From positions 1 through 10,046 of the forward strand of contig QZLH01002853.1 in NCBI GenBank assembly GCA_003833135.1: a DNA stretch of 10,046 nt, in the 5' to 3' direction. How positions within the stretch are numbered: the stretch's first letter is position 1; every line of letters starts with the position of its first letter. The stretch comes from Oehlia diaphana. Its lineage: Eukaryota > Glomeromycota > Glomeromycetes > Glomerales > Glomeraceae. Positions 1 through 8,528 of this stretch are shown here, in pieces. Made by a program: the position numbers and the translations under genes. The notes beneath the pieces are model-generated. The model had not been told where the DNA came from. It did no database searches and saw only the letters and a program-made list of their open reading frames with translations.

Positions 1-202
1 ATTTTTTACAAAGAAAAAACAATAAATTAAAGCTAAAAATTATGAAAAAATATATCTTTTCTATGTATATAAAATATTAAGTTTTTTCTTTTACTTACTA
101 CTTAAAAATAACTGCTATATATGCTTATCACCTGGCTACTAATTAGTATTTAGGATTTTTTCTACCTGTTATAAACTGGCGGACTAATTAGTATATCTAG
201 GA

Positions 203-323
203 TGATAAAAAAGTTATTTACTGATCTAGTTTAGTATATAAATGGATCATTATCCTTCGGATGATAACCCATTTATATACTATTAGATCAGTAAATAACT
301 AATACTTATAAACTTTTTTATCA
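203..323. repeat. Long imperfect inverted repeat (fold-back, MITE-like)
   Basis: The left arm at 212-255 pairs with the right arm at 259-300 around a loop of about three bases. Both arms read AGTTATTTACTGATCTA at the outer end (the right arm in reverse complement), then share TAGTATATAAATGG, with a few mismatches and a small indel. Outside this, TGATAAAAAAGTT (203-215) is inverted at 311-323, so the pairing extends outward after a bulge of about 10 bases on the right. The structure would form a cruciform or hairpin more than 40 bp long. No target duplication could be fixed with confidence, so the type of element is not determined. Confidence 0.7.
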
Positions 324-449
324 TATTTAATAAAAGTAAATAGAAAAATAATGGAAAAGTAATGGGCAGTAATGGAAAAAAAAAGTGGTTATTACCATTG
401 CTTTTGAATATTGATTAAAAAAATTTTTTTATTTTTTTATTAAATCTGA

Positions 450-467
450 GTTACATAAATATGTAAC
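450..467. repeat. Short perfect palindrome
   Basis: GTTACAT (450-456) and ATGTAAC (461-467) form a 7-bp stem with loop AAAT. A further outer pair, AAATCT (442-447) and AGATTT (481-486), surrounds it. It may be chance in AT-rich DNA or a remnant of an inverted-repeat element. Confidence 0.4.
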
Positions 468-1675
468 ACATATTTAATTTAGATTTGGGTAATGTTAATT
501 TTACTAAAATATTGAATTTTTATAAAAATCTTAATTTAGCTAATTCCAAAAATCGGCACATATGATAATATTAAAATTACAGAAGTAATTACAATACATT
601 AAAGAGTTATAAAGAATTTTATTGTAGACATTTTCTTTTATTATATGTATTGTATTCGAAATCATCACATACTCTACACTTATACTTATTTGCTAATTAT
701 TTATCTTATAATTGAGTATTAATTAAAGTTTTATTTTCTTTATTAATAGCAATAGAATTATTATGAATTTCTATAAATCTAGATGTTTTAAATTGTAATT
801 CTCATCTAAAGGTACCAATACTTATTTATTATATTTTTTTACTGTATTATTATTATTTTTAGTTGATAACTTTAACAATTCAGAAGGAGTATACTATAAG
901 AGAATTAGTTTTTAGTACTCAAAGCTATCCATAGTTAAAAATCTAGTTAAGTATCAAAAAAATTAATATTAATAAAATAAAACTGTAAGATGATTAAGGA
1001 AATCAAGAAGATTGATAAGGCCTTAGATGATATTGACAAGTTTATGGTATTAGTAAAAATAAGGCTGTTGCTAAAAAAATTAAGAGCATTTTGATAAGTT
1101 TTAACAAATATTTATAGTTTTAATTTTAAAAGTGTAGTTATTATAAAAAGGTTTCTTGTATTGACTACAGGACCTTTAGCTAAGAAAATATATTTCACAT
1201 ATGTTTATTTGTATAGCATAATAAATCATTTGATAGTATACGCATGAGGTATTTTATTAATATAATAAGTAGTTTATAAATTTATAATATTAGTTTAATT
1301 AGGTAGTATCTTAATTTTATTATGTATTGCTTTAATTATTTTAATAAATTTATAAATGTATTGTGATTAAAAAAAAAAATTATGAAGATTTCATTACTAA
1401 CTATTTTCCTTTTTTTTCATTTAGCTTATTTTGTTTTTATTTTTATAAGTAAGGTTCTTTTTTTTGTTTTGTTTTTTTTGCATCTATTTTTTTTTAATTT
1501 GAAAGTAAATTTGTGCCAAATAGATCAAAGTATTCTTATTGCACTTCAAAGTAAAGAAGAACTATTTCTCTGTTTGTGATATTTATATTTTTACTATATA
1601 GAATTATACTTCTATTTGATTTATTATACAAATAAAAAAAAAATAAATAAAACAAAACTGTATATTAAAACTTAC

Positions 1676-1793
1676 CATCATCATTTTCAAATTCATCTGA
1701 TTTATTAGCAATGTAACTGTAACTATTATTATCATCAAATATTATTATAGGATCATTTAAATTAATTTCATCATTATAATAATTAATATTCAT
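1676..1793 (-). CDS. Doubtful first exon of a small acidic protein
   Basis: The minus strand has an ATG at 1793. A 39-codon frame follows, with a non-repetitive, Asp/Asn-rich composition (begins MNINYYNDEINLND), and ends at a good donor GATGATG|GTAAGT after 1676. The upstream part of the same frame (1794-1922) is Phe/Tyr-rich from T runs and is probably not coding. Downstream, the AG sites I tried give very short continuations, the best about eight codons using the acceptor ending AAATAG near 1560. No known family is recognised. It could be a small gene, a decayed gene fragment, or chance. Confidence 0.2.
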
Positions 1794-2138
1794 TTTGGAA
1801 AAAAGAAAGTATATATATAAAAAAAAATAAAAAAAGAATATTTGTATATGAAAAGAAAAAAGTACTCTCACAAAAGTATTTTGATTTAATTTGAATCTAA
1901 ACAAATAATATCGTAATATCACGTGAACTAACTTTTACAGTGATGATTATCTGCGACAGTTAGTGTTACGATCCAGATGAATCTGTGATCTGTCAATCCA
2001 GTCCGTTATGATCCAGATATTCGTGTAAATCCACGGATGCAATCTGGATACGATCCGGATATCCGCGGATGCATCCGAAAATAAACATCACATGACTAAT
2101 TTTTTTGGAAGAGATCCAGAATTAAACAATCACCATAA

Positions 2139-2234
2139 AAATTTCCTTATTTGGAAATTTGTGTAACATTCATGCAGTCAGGTTTGAATTTTTATTGGGT
2201 GGGAAATTTCCTTTTTTGGAAATTTGTGTAATAT
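2139..2234. repeat. Duplicated 22-bp hairpin inside the MITE
   Basis: AAATTTCC-(TTATTT)-GGAAATTT begins at 2139, and AAATTTCC-(TTTTTT)-GGAAATTT begins at 2204. Each is an 8-bp perfect stem with a 6-base loop, and each is followed by TTTGTGTAA. The copies are 65 bp apart. They make the core of the element a direct repeat of a hairpin. Confidence 0.75.
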
Positions 2235-2378
2235 CACGTGATCAACAGAAGCTTTTTTATTGGGCCGTTAATAATCCATATCTAAACGGATCATCCAGAT
2301 TCATCCGGATTATTCATCCGGACCATCCGTCACCAATCCGGATGATTCAGATGAGTTATGGATTGGATAAATCCGCGG

Positions 2379-2402
2379 ATTGACAGATTGACAGATTGAC
2401 AG
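2379..2402 (+). repeat. ATTGACAG triplet tandem repeat at MITE right end
   Basis: Three perfect head-to-tail copies of the 8-mer ATTGACAG sit just inside the right terminal repeat. The left end carries a single inverted copy (CTGTCAAT at 1990-1997), so the right end looks expanded by slippage or by selection for binding sites. Confidence 0.85.
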
Positions 2403-2422
2403 ATCGTAACACTAGCGACGGT

Positions 2423-2824
2423 ACTAATGTAAACTTTACAGAAATCAATAAATTTCAAGTGACTAAGCCACGAATTTGCCACGATTTCATCACCTAGACG
2501 TGGCGATCAAAATCGCAATAATTACGTTACTTCTTACTTAACGTAACCGCAACAGTTCGTATTGAATAATTAGGTAGAGTATACGTAAAGTAATCACGGT
2601 AAATCAAAGTTACGATTACGCTGCGAAGTCGCAGTTATTCTTATTAGAAGAATAGATAACGAATAGATAGGTTTACGTGACATAACCGCAAAATTTTAGG
2701 TAAAGACTACGCAATAGCGTTTTTTCAAAACTACGCTACGATATAGTAACAATTCATATACGTAATCATCACAATATGACAATAAAATTATAATATTGTA
2801 TTAAATGCATTATATTAAAGTACT
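2423..2824. other. CpG-bearing stretch with dispersed TACG/CGTA motifs
   Basis: There is no gene here. Unlike the surrounding A/T-only DNA, this stretch repeats short motifs: ACGTTAC, ACGTAAC, TACGTAAAG, GTTACGATTACG, TTACGTGAC, CTACGCTACG and ATACGTAAT, plus TAACCGCAA twice. A hairpin CTGCGA-AG-TCGCAG lies near 2621-2634, and another, TATTCTT...AAGAATA, follows it. Dispersed short motifs like these are what the subterminal region of a CACTA-type element would contain, and the stretch lies directly 3' of the transposase gene. That role is inferred. No terminal inverted repeat was found to mark the end. Confidence 0.4.
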
Positions 2825-5800
2825 TTATACAGCAGTAAAATAAAACTCATTTTTAATCCAACAACTTTCTTCATTTTCTCCTTGTTCATCTATCTCATTG
2901 CGTACAAAGTGAATCTTATTTGCTTGATCAATAACAGTTATCGGAAAAATTCTTCTCCATTGTTGATCGTTTGCAGAAAGAAGCCTAAAAAGTGGACATT
3001 CTAAAATAACGTGATTTTGATTAATTTCTTCAAACCAAGTTACAATGATAAAAGCATAATACTTATTATCATTTGCTTTATGTCGAAAAATTGATTGAAT
3101 CATAGCAAATGATTCACTATATTCTTCATCTTGGATCGTTACCACATCACCAAGTTTTAGGCAAACCTTTTCTTTATTTCCAAAAGCATCTTCTGTAACA
3201 TAGGACGCCATTTCATACCAAGTTATTGATGAATTGATTAATGCCGCGTAGAGACCAATTTCATTATATGATATAGATAATTCAGTTTTAAAATGACTAT
3301 CTGATGGGAAAAACTTGACGAATTCTTTGATATTCTTCAAAGAAATTCTTTTCTTTAAGTGAATGTTATAAAAGTTGCCCATTGATAATTGAACTAAAAG
3401 GAAAAATTTTTTAAAGATTATATAACTAAACAATAATAGTAATATTATATTTTACCCGTTGCCTCATCAGTATAGTCAGTTTCATCAAATAGTCTATCTT
3501 CAGTAACAAACCAATTGTTGAATAACTTTTCACAGGCGCTCTTTTTTAATCCAGTGTATCCATCATGAGATCGTGAAAATCTTTTATCTATTCCACCATC
3601 TGTAAGATGCCGAATTGCAAAACTTGTATTATAACGTTTCAATAGATCCAAATCTACTTCTTTGCGATTGGTATTTGGTACCATTGATTTAAATATCTTG
3701 TGTACCGTTTCTTTTATTCCTACTTGAGTATTTCTTAATGTTGCATATGTGCGAGCATGGAGGCAAAGATGAAAATTAATGTGAAGATTAGGTAGATTGA
3801 CAAATTCTTCAAAAACCTATATTAATTATTTATTTGTTAGTAAATCATTAATAATAACATACTAGACAATGGAAATCGTTCAAATCATTATTTGTTGCAC
3901 AAACAGAGCATTCTGATTGGTTTATGCAATGATTACCTTTGTCAAAATAGTCATTTCAGCTTCAAGACATCGCTTTAATTCATCATATTTTTCTTCTGTA
4001 TAATCCCTTTCAAAAACTAATTTCATCGTTTTTGCTACATAAACCCAACATTTTATGATAGCTTTAGGCACATAATCTCTTCGTTGAGCATCTATTCGTT
4101 GCTGTATAATTTTCAATTCATTGCTTTTTAAATGTAAAGGCTTCAAAAAGCGATGAAGAATAAATGGCATAATCATCGCCAAACGCAGATAATCAGACAT
4201 CATGAAACTTTCATGATGACTGATCGGATTAGGTAAACGACACCATACAGAAGGTTTCTCAAAATTCTTCCACGTTTCCAGAAAAGCTGCCTCTCCTTCT
4301 TGTGATAACAAACTTACTGTAATCTTTACAAGTCTCCCAATTTTACCGGCAGTTGCATGATAAATATCCTGAGGAGTTTGAAGGTGTTTTTCACGTTTTA
4401 ATTCATCCAAAATACTTTGCTTGATTCGTAATCCATATTCAGAGCTCATCTGCTTCTTCCTGGACATTGTAAATTCATTGTTAATTTGAACAGATTCCAA
4501 ATCTGTTATTTGTTTGTATCGAGACAGCAAAGCTAAATCTTGATTACGATCAGTATATAAATTCTTGTTGATAGAACACGTACGACATCCTTTATTCGCT
4601 CCGTGTCTTAATACTCCCGCTAAATCATTGCCTTGCGGCAAATCAGCAGTCACTACTCCTAAACCCGCAACAACCCACGCATCCTGTCCTTGCACGCTCA
4701 TTACCTTACCCTTTTCAAATTCCTTAAGTTCTTTAACAAATGGGAGTATAAATTCGTCAAAGCTGCCACCAAATGGCACAAAACCGATTACAAAATGATT
4801 CTTAACCAATTTACGAAGGTTAGCAGGCATATTCCCAAATTGAATATATACGCCACCTAATGAATGGTAGACGTTACGATATGTACCAAAATCATCATAA
4901 TACATATCCAAAAATAATTTGTATACGGGTAAGGAGGAAGTTGGTGAATTATTTGTTGAAATATAATGTGCAGGGTGTAAGTAGGACATATTTATATCTC
5001 TAATTCGCCAGTGGTTTTTATATTTGTAAATAATTTCTTTTACATTAAGTTCACCAGGTGTAAGAGATTGGTTCAAATATGGTAATTTAACTGTTGCCTT
5101 TCTAAGAACTGATGAAGGATTAATGGTTATAAAATTTTCATCAAGCATCCATACCTCACCAGAATTTGCTCTTTGCTGTCTGCTAATTCCCTTAAAGATA
5201 CCAGGTAATTCTTCGTAAAAAACAAGCTGTTGGATTTTGAGTATTATTTTATTTTCTTCATCGCGTTGTATTGATCTAAGAAATCCTAACTTCTGAATAC
5301 TTGACTGATAATATATAAAACTTCCAGTACGATATTTCACTAATAAATAGTTAATTAAATATGATAATGATTAATTTTGTTAATGATTTTATCTATCATA
5401 CCTTGCGAAATGATAATATCTTCTTGTCCAAAAAGTGGAGATTCTGCCCATAGAGATCCATGCCAAAATTCCGATTTTTTACCAGTGTCAATTCCTGGTC
5501 CGAAATACATATGTTTCATAATTGCTGGATTATTTAAAACGTACCATATGATATCGCTTATTGACAGATGGTATGCTAATTTGCAAGCTTTAGAAGTCGA
5601 TGGTGATTTCTTTGAAGAGATTGATACTGGCCTTGCAAATATTGTTGAGAGTGGTAATCGTTGCCTCCACTGCCGAAATCGTCGTATATTTGTTACCACT
5701 TCCTCTCTTTTAAACCGTGGATCATTAATAATACTTACAAGATCATCATATGCATTAGTTGCTAATAAATAAATAAATAACTAATGAGACTTTATATAAG

Positions 5801-6409
5801 TTTTATTTTATTAAATATATATATATACTTACATATATTATGCTTTTGTATCCAACAAAATAATAAAGCTTCAGTTGCATTATTAAAATAAGGTAAAAAA
5901 TCAGAAAATTCATGCGGAAGGATTGAAGGATCCAAAGCTTCGTCAACAATTTGTTTATCATTCTCATTCTGTTCAATATTAGCTTGTTCTTCTGTATCAT
6001 CATCGGTGTTTTCTCTATGTTCGTAATCGCCAATATATTCATCATCTGTGTTATCATAGTTTTCATCGTCTTCTGTTGTATTATCATAACCACTATCAGT
6101 GCTATCATAACTACCTTCATCGCTTTCTGTCATATTATCATAAAAGTCTCCTGTGTTATCTAGGTTTACTTCATCATCTGGATCTTTAATTTCATTTGAA
6201 GAATCACCAGCTTGTTCAATAATTTCGTTTGAAGTATTACTTTTATGAGTGATATAACTTTGTGGTGGTAAAATATTTATTATAGTATTATTGCGAGATA
6301 AATCATTAGTAAAATTTTCATTTCTATTCTGTAAAGGAATATGTGAATATCTGTGGCGAAGTCTCAAAGGATTATTTAATTGGTATGTATTGCACATTCT
6401 TTTAGACAT
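2825..6409 (-). CDS. Plavaka/CACTA-like DDE transposase with BAH-like segments, five exons
   Basis: Exons are 6409-5833, 5761-5402, 5339-3937, 3816-3456 and 3393-2825. Introns of 71, 62, 120 and 62 nt have GT..AG ends, and all phases fit, giving 1089 residues and a TAA stop. Residues 1-192 are acidic and low in complexity (YDNT/DD repeats) after a basic start. Residues about 195-312 carry the block ending MYFGPGIDTG...FWHGSLWAESPLFGQ. Residues 313-395 look BAH-like. The RNase H-fold core follows: D461/D462 in YYDDFGTYRN, then YHSLGGVY, then D545 in TADLPQGNDLAG with C564/C567 (CRTC). NLPNLHINFHL (787-797) precedes E816 in GIKETVH, the likely third catalytic residue. Residues 978-1039 form a second BAH-like segment, and the protein ends EFYFTAV. 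This layout matches Tnp2-type transposases of fungal Plavaka elements as I know them. The protein would bind element ends and cut and join DNA in the nucleus. The frame is intact, so the gene may be active or recently so. The catalytic assignments are by motif only. Confidence 0.88.
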
Positions 6410-6733
6410 ATTAAAGAATTTGAACTTGGGAATGAGACGTAAAAATTAAGGACTTTAGATGTGTGAAAAATAAGTGAAAGATCTTAAATTTGTAAAAAAA
6501 ATGAGACTTTATATTAAAAGTATTAAACTTTATTAGACTTTATTAAGTGTGAAAAATAAACGCGACTTTATTGTAAAAAGTATTAAACTTTATTAGACTT
6601 TATTAAGTGTGAAAAATAAACGCGACTTTATTAAATATTAGACTTTATTAGACTTTACTAAATATGAAAAATAAACAAAATAAACGCGATTTTTAATACA
6701 TAAAATTAATAAAATTATTTCCAGTTAATTAAT
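6410..6733 (-). promoter_or_regulatory. Intergenic region between genes 2 and 1 (gene 1 promoter, gene 2 3' end)
   Basis: This 324-bp gap follows the stop of the AT-hook gene and precedes the transposase ATG on the minus strand. Most of it is the 60-bp tandem repeat described separately. On the minus strand the repeats carry many AATAAA/AATAAAGT words, which could serve as poly(A) signals for the upstream gene; one AATAAA overlaps the stop codon of gene 2 itself. No clear TATA box was found near 6409, so transcription start signals are unresolved. Confidence 0.4.
6516..6695. repeat. 60-bp tandem repeat upstream of the transposase
   Basis: Positions 6516-6572 and 6576-6632 are identical over 57 bases with a period of exactly 60. 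The unit contains TATTAAACTTTATTAGACTT and GTGAAAAATAAACGCGACTT. A degenerate third copy runs to about 6695, with ATTAGACTTTA and AAAATAAACGCGA still visible. A weaker trace (ACTTTAGATGTGTGAAAAATAA) lies at about 6452-6473. The CGCG in each unit stands out in this AT-rich setting. Confidence 0.85.
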
Positions 6734-8186
6734 TTATTCAAGTACTAAAGAACTAGCCAAATTGCGTCCACTACGTGATGGTATAAATAAATCTTTAGTT
6801 AAAGCATCTAATTCCTTTACTTTTTTGACATCCTTATTCCTATAATGAATCTTGAAGCATTCACGAATAAATTGAACAAGTTTAATAAATGATCCATTAC
6901 GTTTAAGTTCGGCTTCATTTGTTGATGCAATATAACGTTGCAATATTTTTTTTGCTACTACTGCTTCATCAATATATTGATCGATGGAACTTTGAGACGG
7001 TAATGCCGGTACGCGTTGCTGTTCTCTTTGTTTTAATTCTTTAAACTCCTGAACTAATTTAGCTATACTTGTATTGAGTTTGTTCCTATAATCTCCCAAT
7101 CTTTTGCGAGAGACTCGCATAATAGATTTTGCTTCTTCAGTATATGGTTCGTACCCACAGACTAATCTAATAAAGCTATCCAAGATAGCACCAGAAGGGT
7201 CACGCTGACGAAGGAATAAACACTTTAGTTCTTCATCCCAAAGTCGTGATTTGTTCTGTATTTTAAGCAAACAAATAATTCATTACAGTATTTATTGTAA
7301 ATAATGTACTTGTTAGAAATAAAATTTTAGAAATAAAATTATACTGACTTCATTGGAGGATGAGAAACTACTGCTGCTATTATTCACGTTCATTTCATCA
7401 TGAGATGTTTTTGCGGATAACATTTTGTTGGCGAGGTCAAGTATATATGGATGACGAACTAGCCAGTTACAAATATCTAAGGCGTTCAATCCATCTAATT
7501 GTGTTGTTACATTTGTTTTATTTGCCACTTCTGGCAAATTGTTCAATGAATCGATATTAGTTATTGTATTTGATTCATTTACTTGTTCCCTCGTGTTCAG
7601 TTCATTTGTTTGATTTCCTGTGTTTGACAAAGCTTAAAGAAATGTGCCTTTTTAATTATTGTAATCATATTACTAAATAAATTTGAATTGTTTTTTGTTA
7701 CCTTGTAAGAAATCATCTACATCTCTGTCTTCACTTTCAAAATCATCTACTTCTTCATCTACATCTTCATCGTCTCTGTCTTCATCTACATCTTCATCGT
7801 CTCTGTCTTCATTGTCACCATCATCATCTTTATCGTTAACAGCTGATTCTTCAAGCATACTTCTAGGAACCTGAAGCGTAAATGCAGGAATTTCAGGCGT
7901 TTTTCTAGAAACTTCGTACGTATTTCTAGATGTTACTTTTTTCTTATTGTTTTTCTTTTCATTAGCTGAAGAACTAGCTTTTCGAATAGACGTAGATACT
8001 TTTGAAACGGTATTTGTATTTTTACTGCCTAGAGGTCGTCCTTTATAAAATATTCATTGACTGATGTTATTATAATATACTACTGCCACCCGACTAAGAT
8101 AAAGTTGAGCTCATACCTCGTTTTTTTTTATTTCCATTGGAAACTCGTGAAGGTTTAGGTTTATTCTTGGGATTTTTTGGTAACAT
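6734..8186 (-). CDS. AT-hook protein, four exons, possible accessory transposon protein
   Basis: Exons are 8186-8117, 8040-7702, 7632-7349 and 7255-6734. Introns of 76, 69 and 93 nt have consistent phases, giving 404 residues and a TAA stop. The first exon (70 nt) is Lys/Pro/Asn-rich and ends within codon 24, so splicing creates the AT-hook core R23-G24-R25-P26, followed by LGSKN. Such hooks bind the minor groove of AT-rich DNA. Residues about 33-85 are Ser/Thr/Lys-rich; about 92-134 are strongly acidic with two DRDDEDVDE repeats; 137-231 are Asn/Thr-rich around a helical LDICNWLVRHPYILDL (188-203); 232-404 are charged and helical, starting SRLWDEEL, with a possible coiled coil at about 283-312. 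SRLWDEEL faintly recalls a SANT/trihelix helix, but I recognise no family for the C-terminus. The donor of intron 3 (GTCAGT) is slightly unusual, but it is the only one I found that keeps the frame. The gene is head-to-tail with the transposase, 324 bp away. It is probably nuclear; a TnpA-like role is inference. Confidence 0.75.
7754..7807 (-). repeat. 27-bp in-frame tandem duplication in the acidic region
   Basis: Two perfect copies at 7754-7780 and 7781-7807 encode the DRDDEDVDE repeats (residues 102-110 and 111-119) of the AT-hook protein. The unit length is a multiple of three, so copy-number change keeps the frame. The Ser-rich plus-strand frame over this region is its antisense shadow. 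Confidence 0.85.
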
Positions 8187-8528
8187 TTTTTAATAAAATA
8201 ATTTAAGAAATTTTTTGGTAGTGATCGAGTTGAGAAAGAAAAATTGTCTAGCGTAAACTTATCGTAACCTTTATATATTAGACACGTCTCGATTTTAAAT
8301 AAAAAACCTATCTTTAAACTTTTCCAATCAACACCATCCACATATATTTAGACTTTGCATAAACTTTACATATAACTTTTCAATAGTAAAATATAACTGA
8401 AACAAAAACGCAAAAAAATGTACATAAGCTATGATTAAACTATATACTACATATCTACATTTCCAAAATAATTAATATTATGCTACTGCTGATTCTTAGA
8501 AAATAATTAACTGCATATAATATTAATG
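8187..8528. other. Intergenic region between genes 3 and 2
   Basis: This 342-bp AT-rich gap holds the 3' flank of gene 3 and the promoter and 5' leader of the AT-hook gene. I found no separate coding sequence. The minus frame 8111-8341 overlaps exon 1 of the AT-hook gene in another frame and is not a gene. Confidence 0.5.
8268..8280 (-). promoter_or_regulatory. Possible TATA box of the AT-hook gene
   Basis: The minus strand reads TAATATATAAAGG about 82-94 bases upstream of the ATG at 8186, a plausible core promoter spacing. It is followed by GTTACGATAAGTTTACGCT, which shares GTTACGAT and ACGCT with GTTACGATTACGCT near 2607-2620. TATA-like words are common in AT-rich DNA, so this is weak. Confidence 0.3.

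Larger units (their letters stand above)
1..1675. other. AT-rich stretch without a convincing gene
   Basis: This stretch is dominated by A/T runs and has no open frame with protein-like composition. The longest frames, 1382-1579 (plus, mostly Phe/Leu from T tracts) and 990-1094 (plus, 34 residues, Lys/Ile/Leu-rich), look like by-products of composition. A 12-base direct repeat ACTAATTAGTAT occurs at 138-149 and 183-194, each followed within a few bases by TAGGAT, just left of the fold-back at 203-323. I see no tRNA, rRNA or CRISPR structure. It is probably intergenic DNA built partly from decayed repeats. Confidence 0.6.
1961..2414. mobile_element. hAT-type non-autonomous element (MITE), 454 bp
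   Basis: The ends are perfect 13-bp inverted repeats: TAGTGTTACGATC at 1961-1973 and its reverse complement at 2402-2414. They start TAGTG, which fits the YARNG end rule of hAT elements. The flanks are 8-bp copies, GCGACAGT (1953-1960) and GCGACGGT (2415-2422), differing at one base; 8-bp target duplications are typical of hAT. A second inverted pair lies further in: GATCTGTCAATCC at 1987-1999 against the GGATTGACAGAT repeats at 2377-2405. The interior is richer in G+C than the surroundings, with many ATCCGGAT, GATCC and CCGCGGAT motifs like hAT subterminal binding sites. It has no transposase coding capacity, so it would depend on a hAT transposase elsewhere in the genome. The 74-codon plus frame at 2159-2383 is not a gene. 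Confidence 0.8.

Noticed and set aside
990..1094. 34-residue Lys/Ile/Leu-rich plus-strand frame
   Set aside because: Too short, low complexity and without supporting splice sites that I could identify.
1382..1579. 65-residue plus-strand frame with a hydrophobic start, like a small secreted protein
   Set aside because: The Phe/Leu run comes from T homopolymers, there is no cysteine pattern or mature region of note, and no splice continuation was found.
2159..2383. 74-residue plus-strand frame inside the MITE
   Set aside because: It consists of the repeat motifs of the element read through by chance and has no domain.
1961..2414. CACTA/TAGTG ends suggested a CACTA element
   Set aside because: The order is reversed (TAGTG at the left on both strands, CACTA at the right) and the flanks are 8 bp, not 3 bp, so hAT fits better.
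5377..5772. 131-residue plus-strand frame
   Set aside because: It is antisense to exon 2 of the transposase, which shows conserved motifs and proper splice sites.
7683..7874. Ser/Thr-rich plus-strand frame
   Set aside because: It is the antisense shadow of the Asp/Glu-rich coding repeat in the AT-hook gene.
8111..8341. 76-residue minus-strand frame
   Set aside because: It overlaps exon 1 of the AT-hook gene in another frame; the shorter frame from 8186 is the one that splices into the AT-hook.
2423..8528. A single pair of terminal inverted repeats enclosing genes 1 and 2
   Set aside because: Only short AT-rich matches such as TAAACTTTACA (direct, near 2430 and 8360) were seen; nothing convincing in inverted orientation, so the element ends are left undefined.
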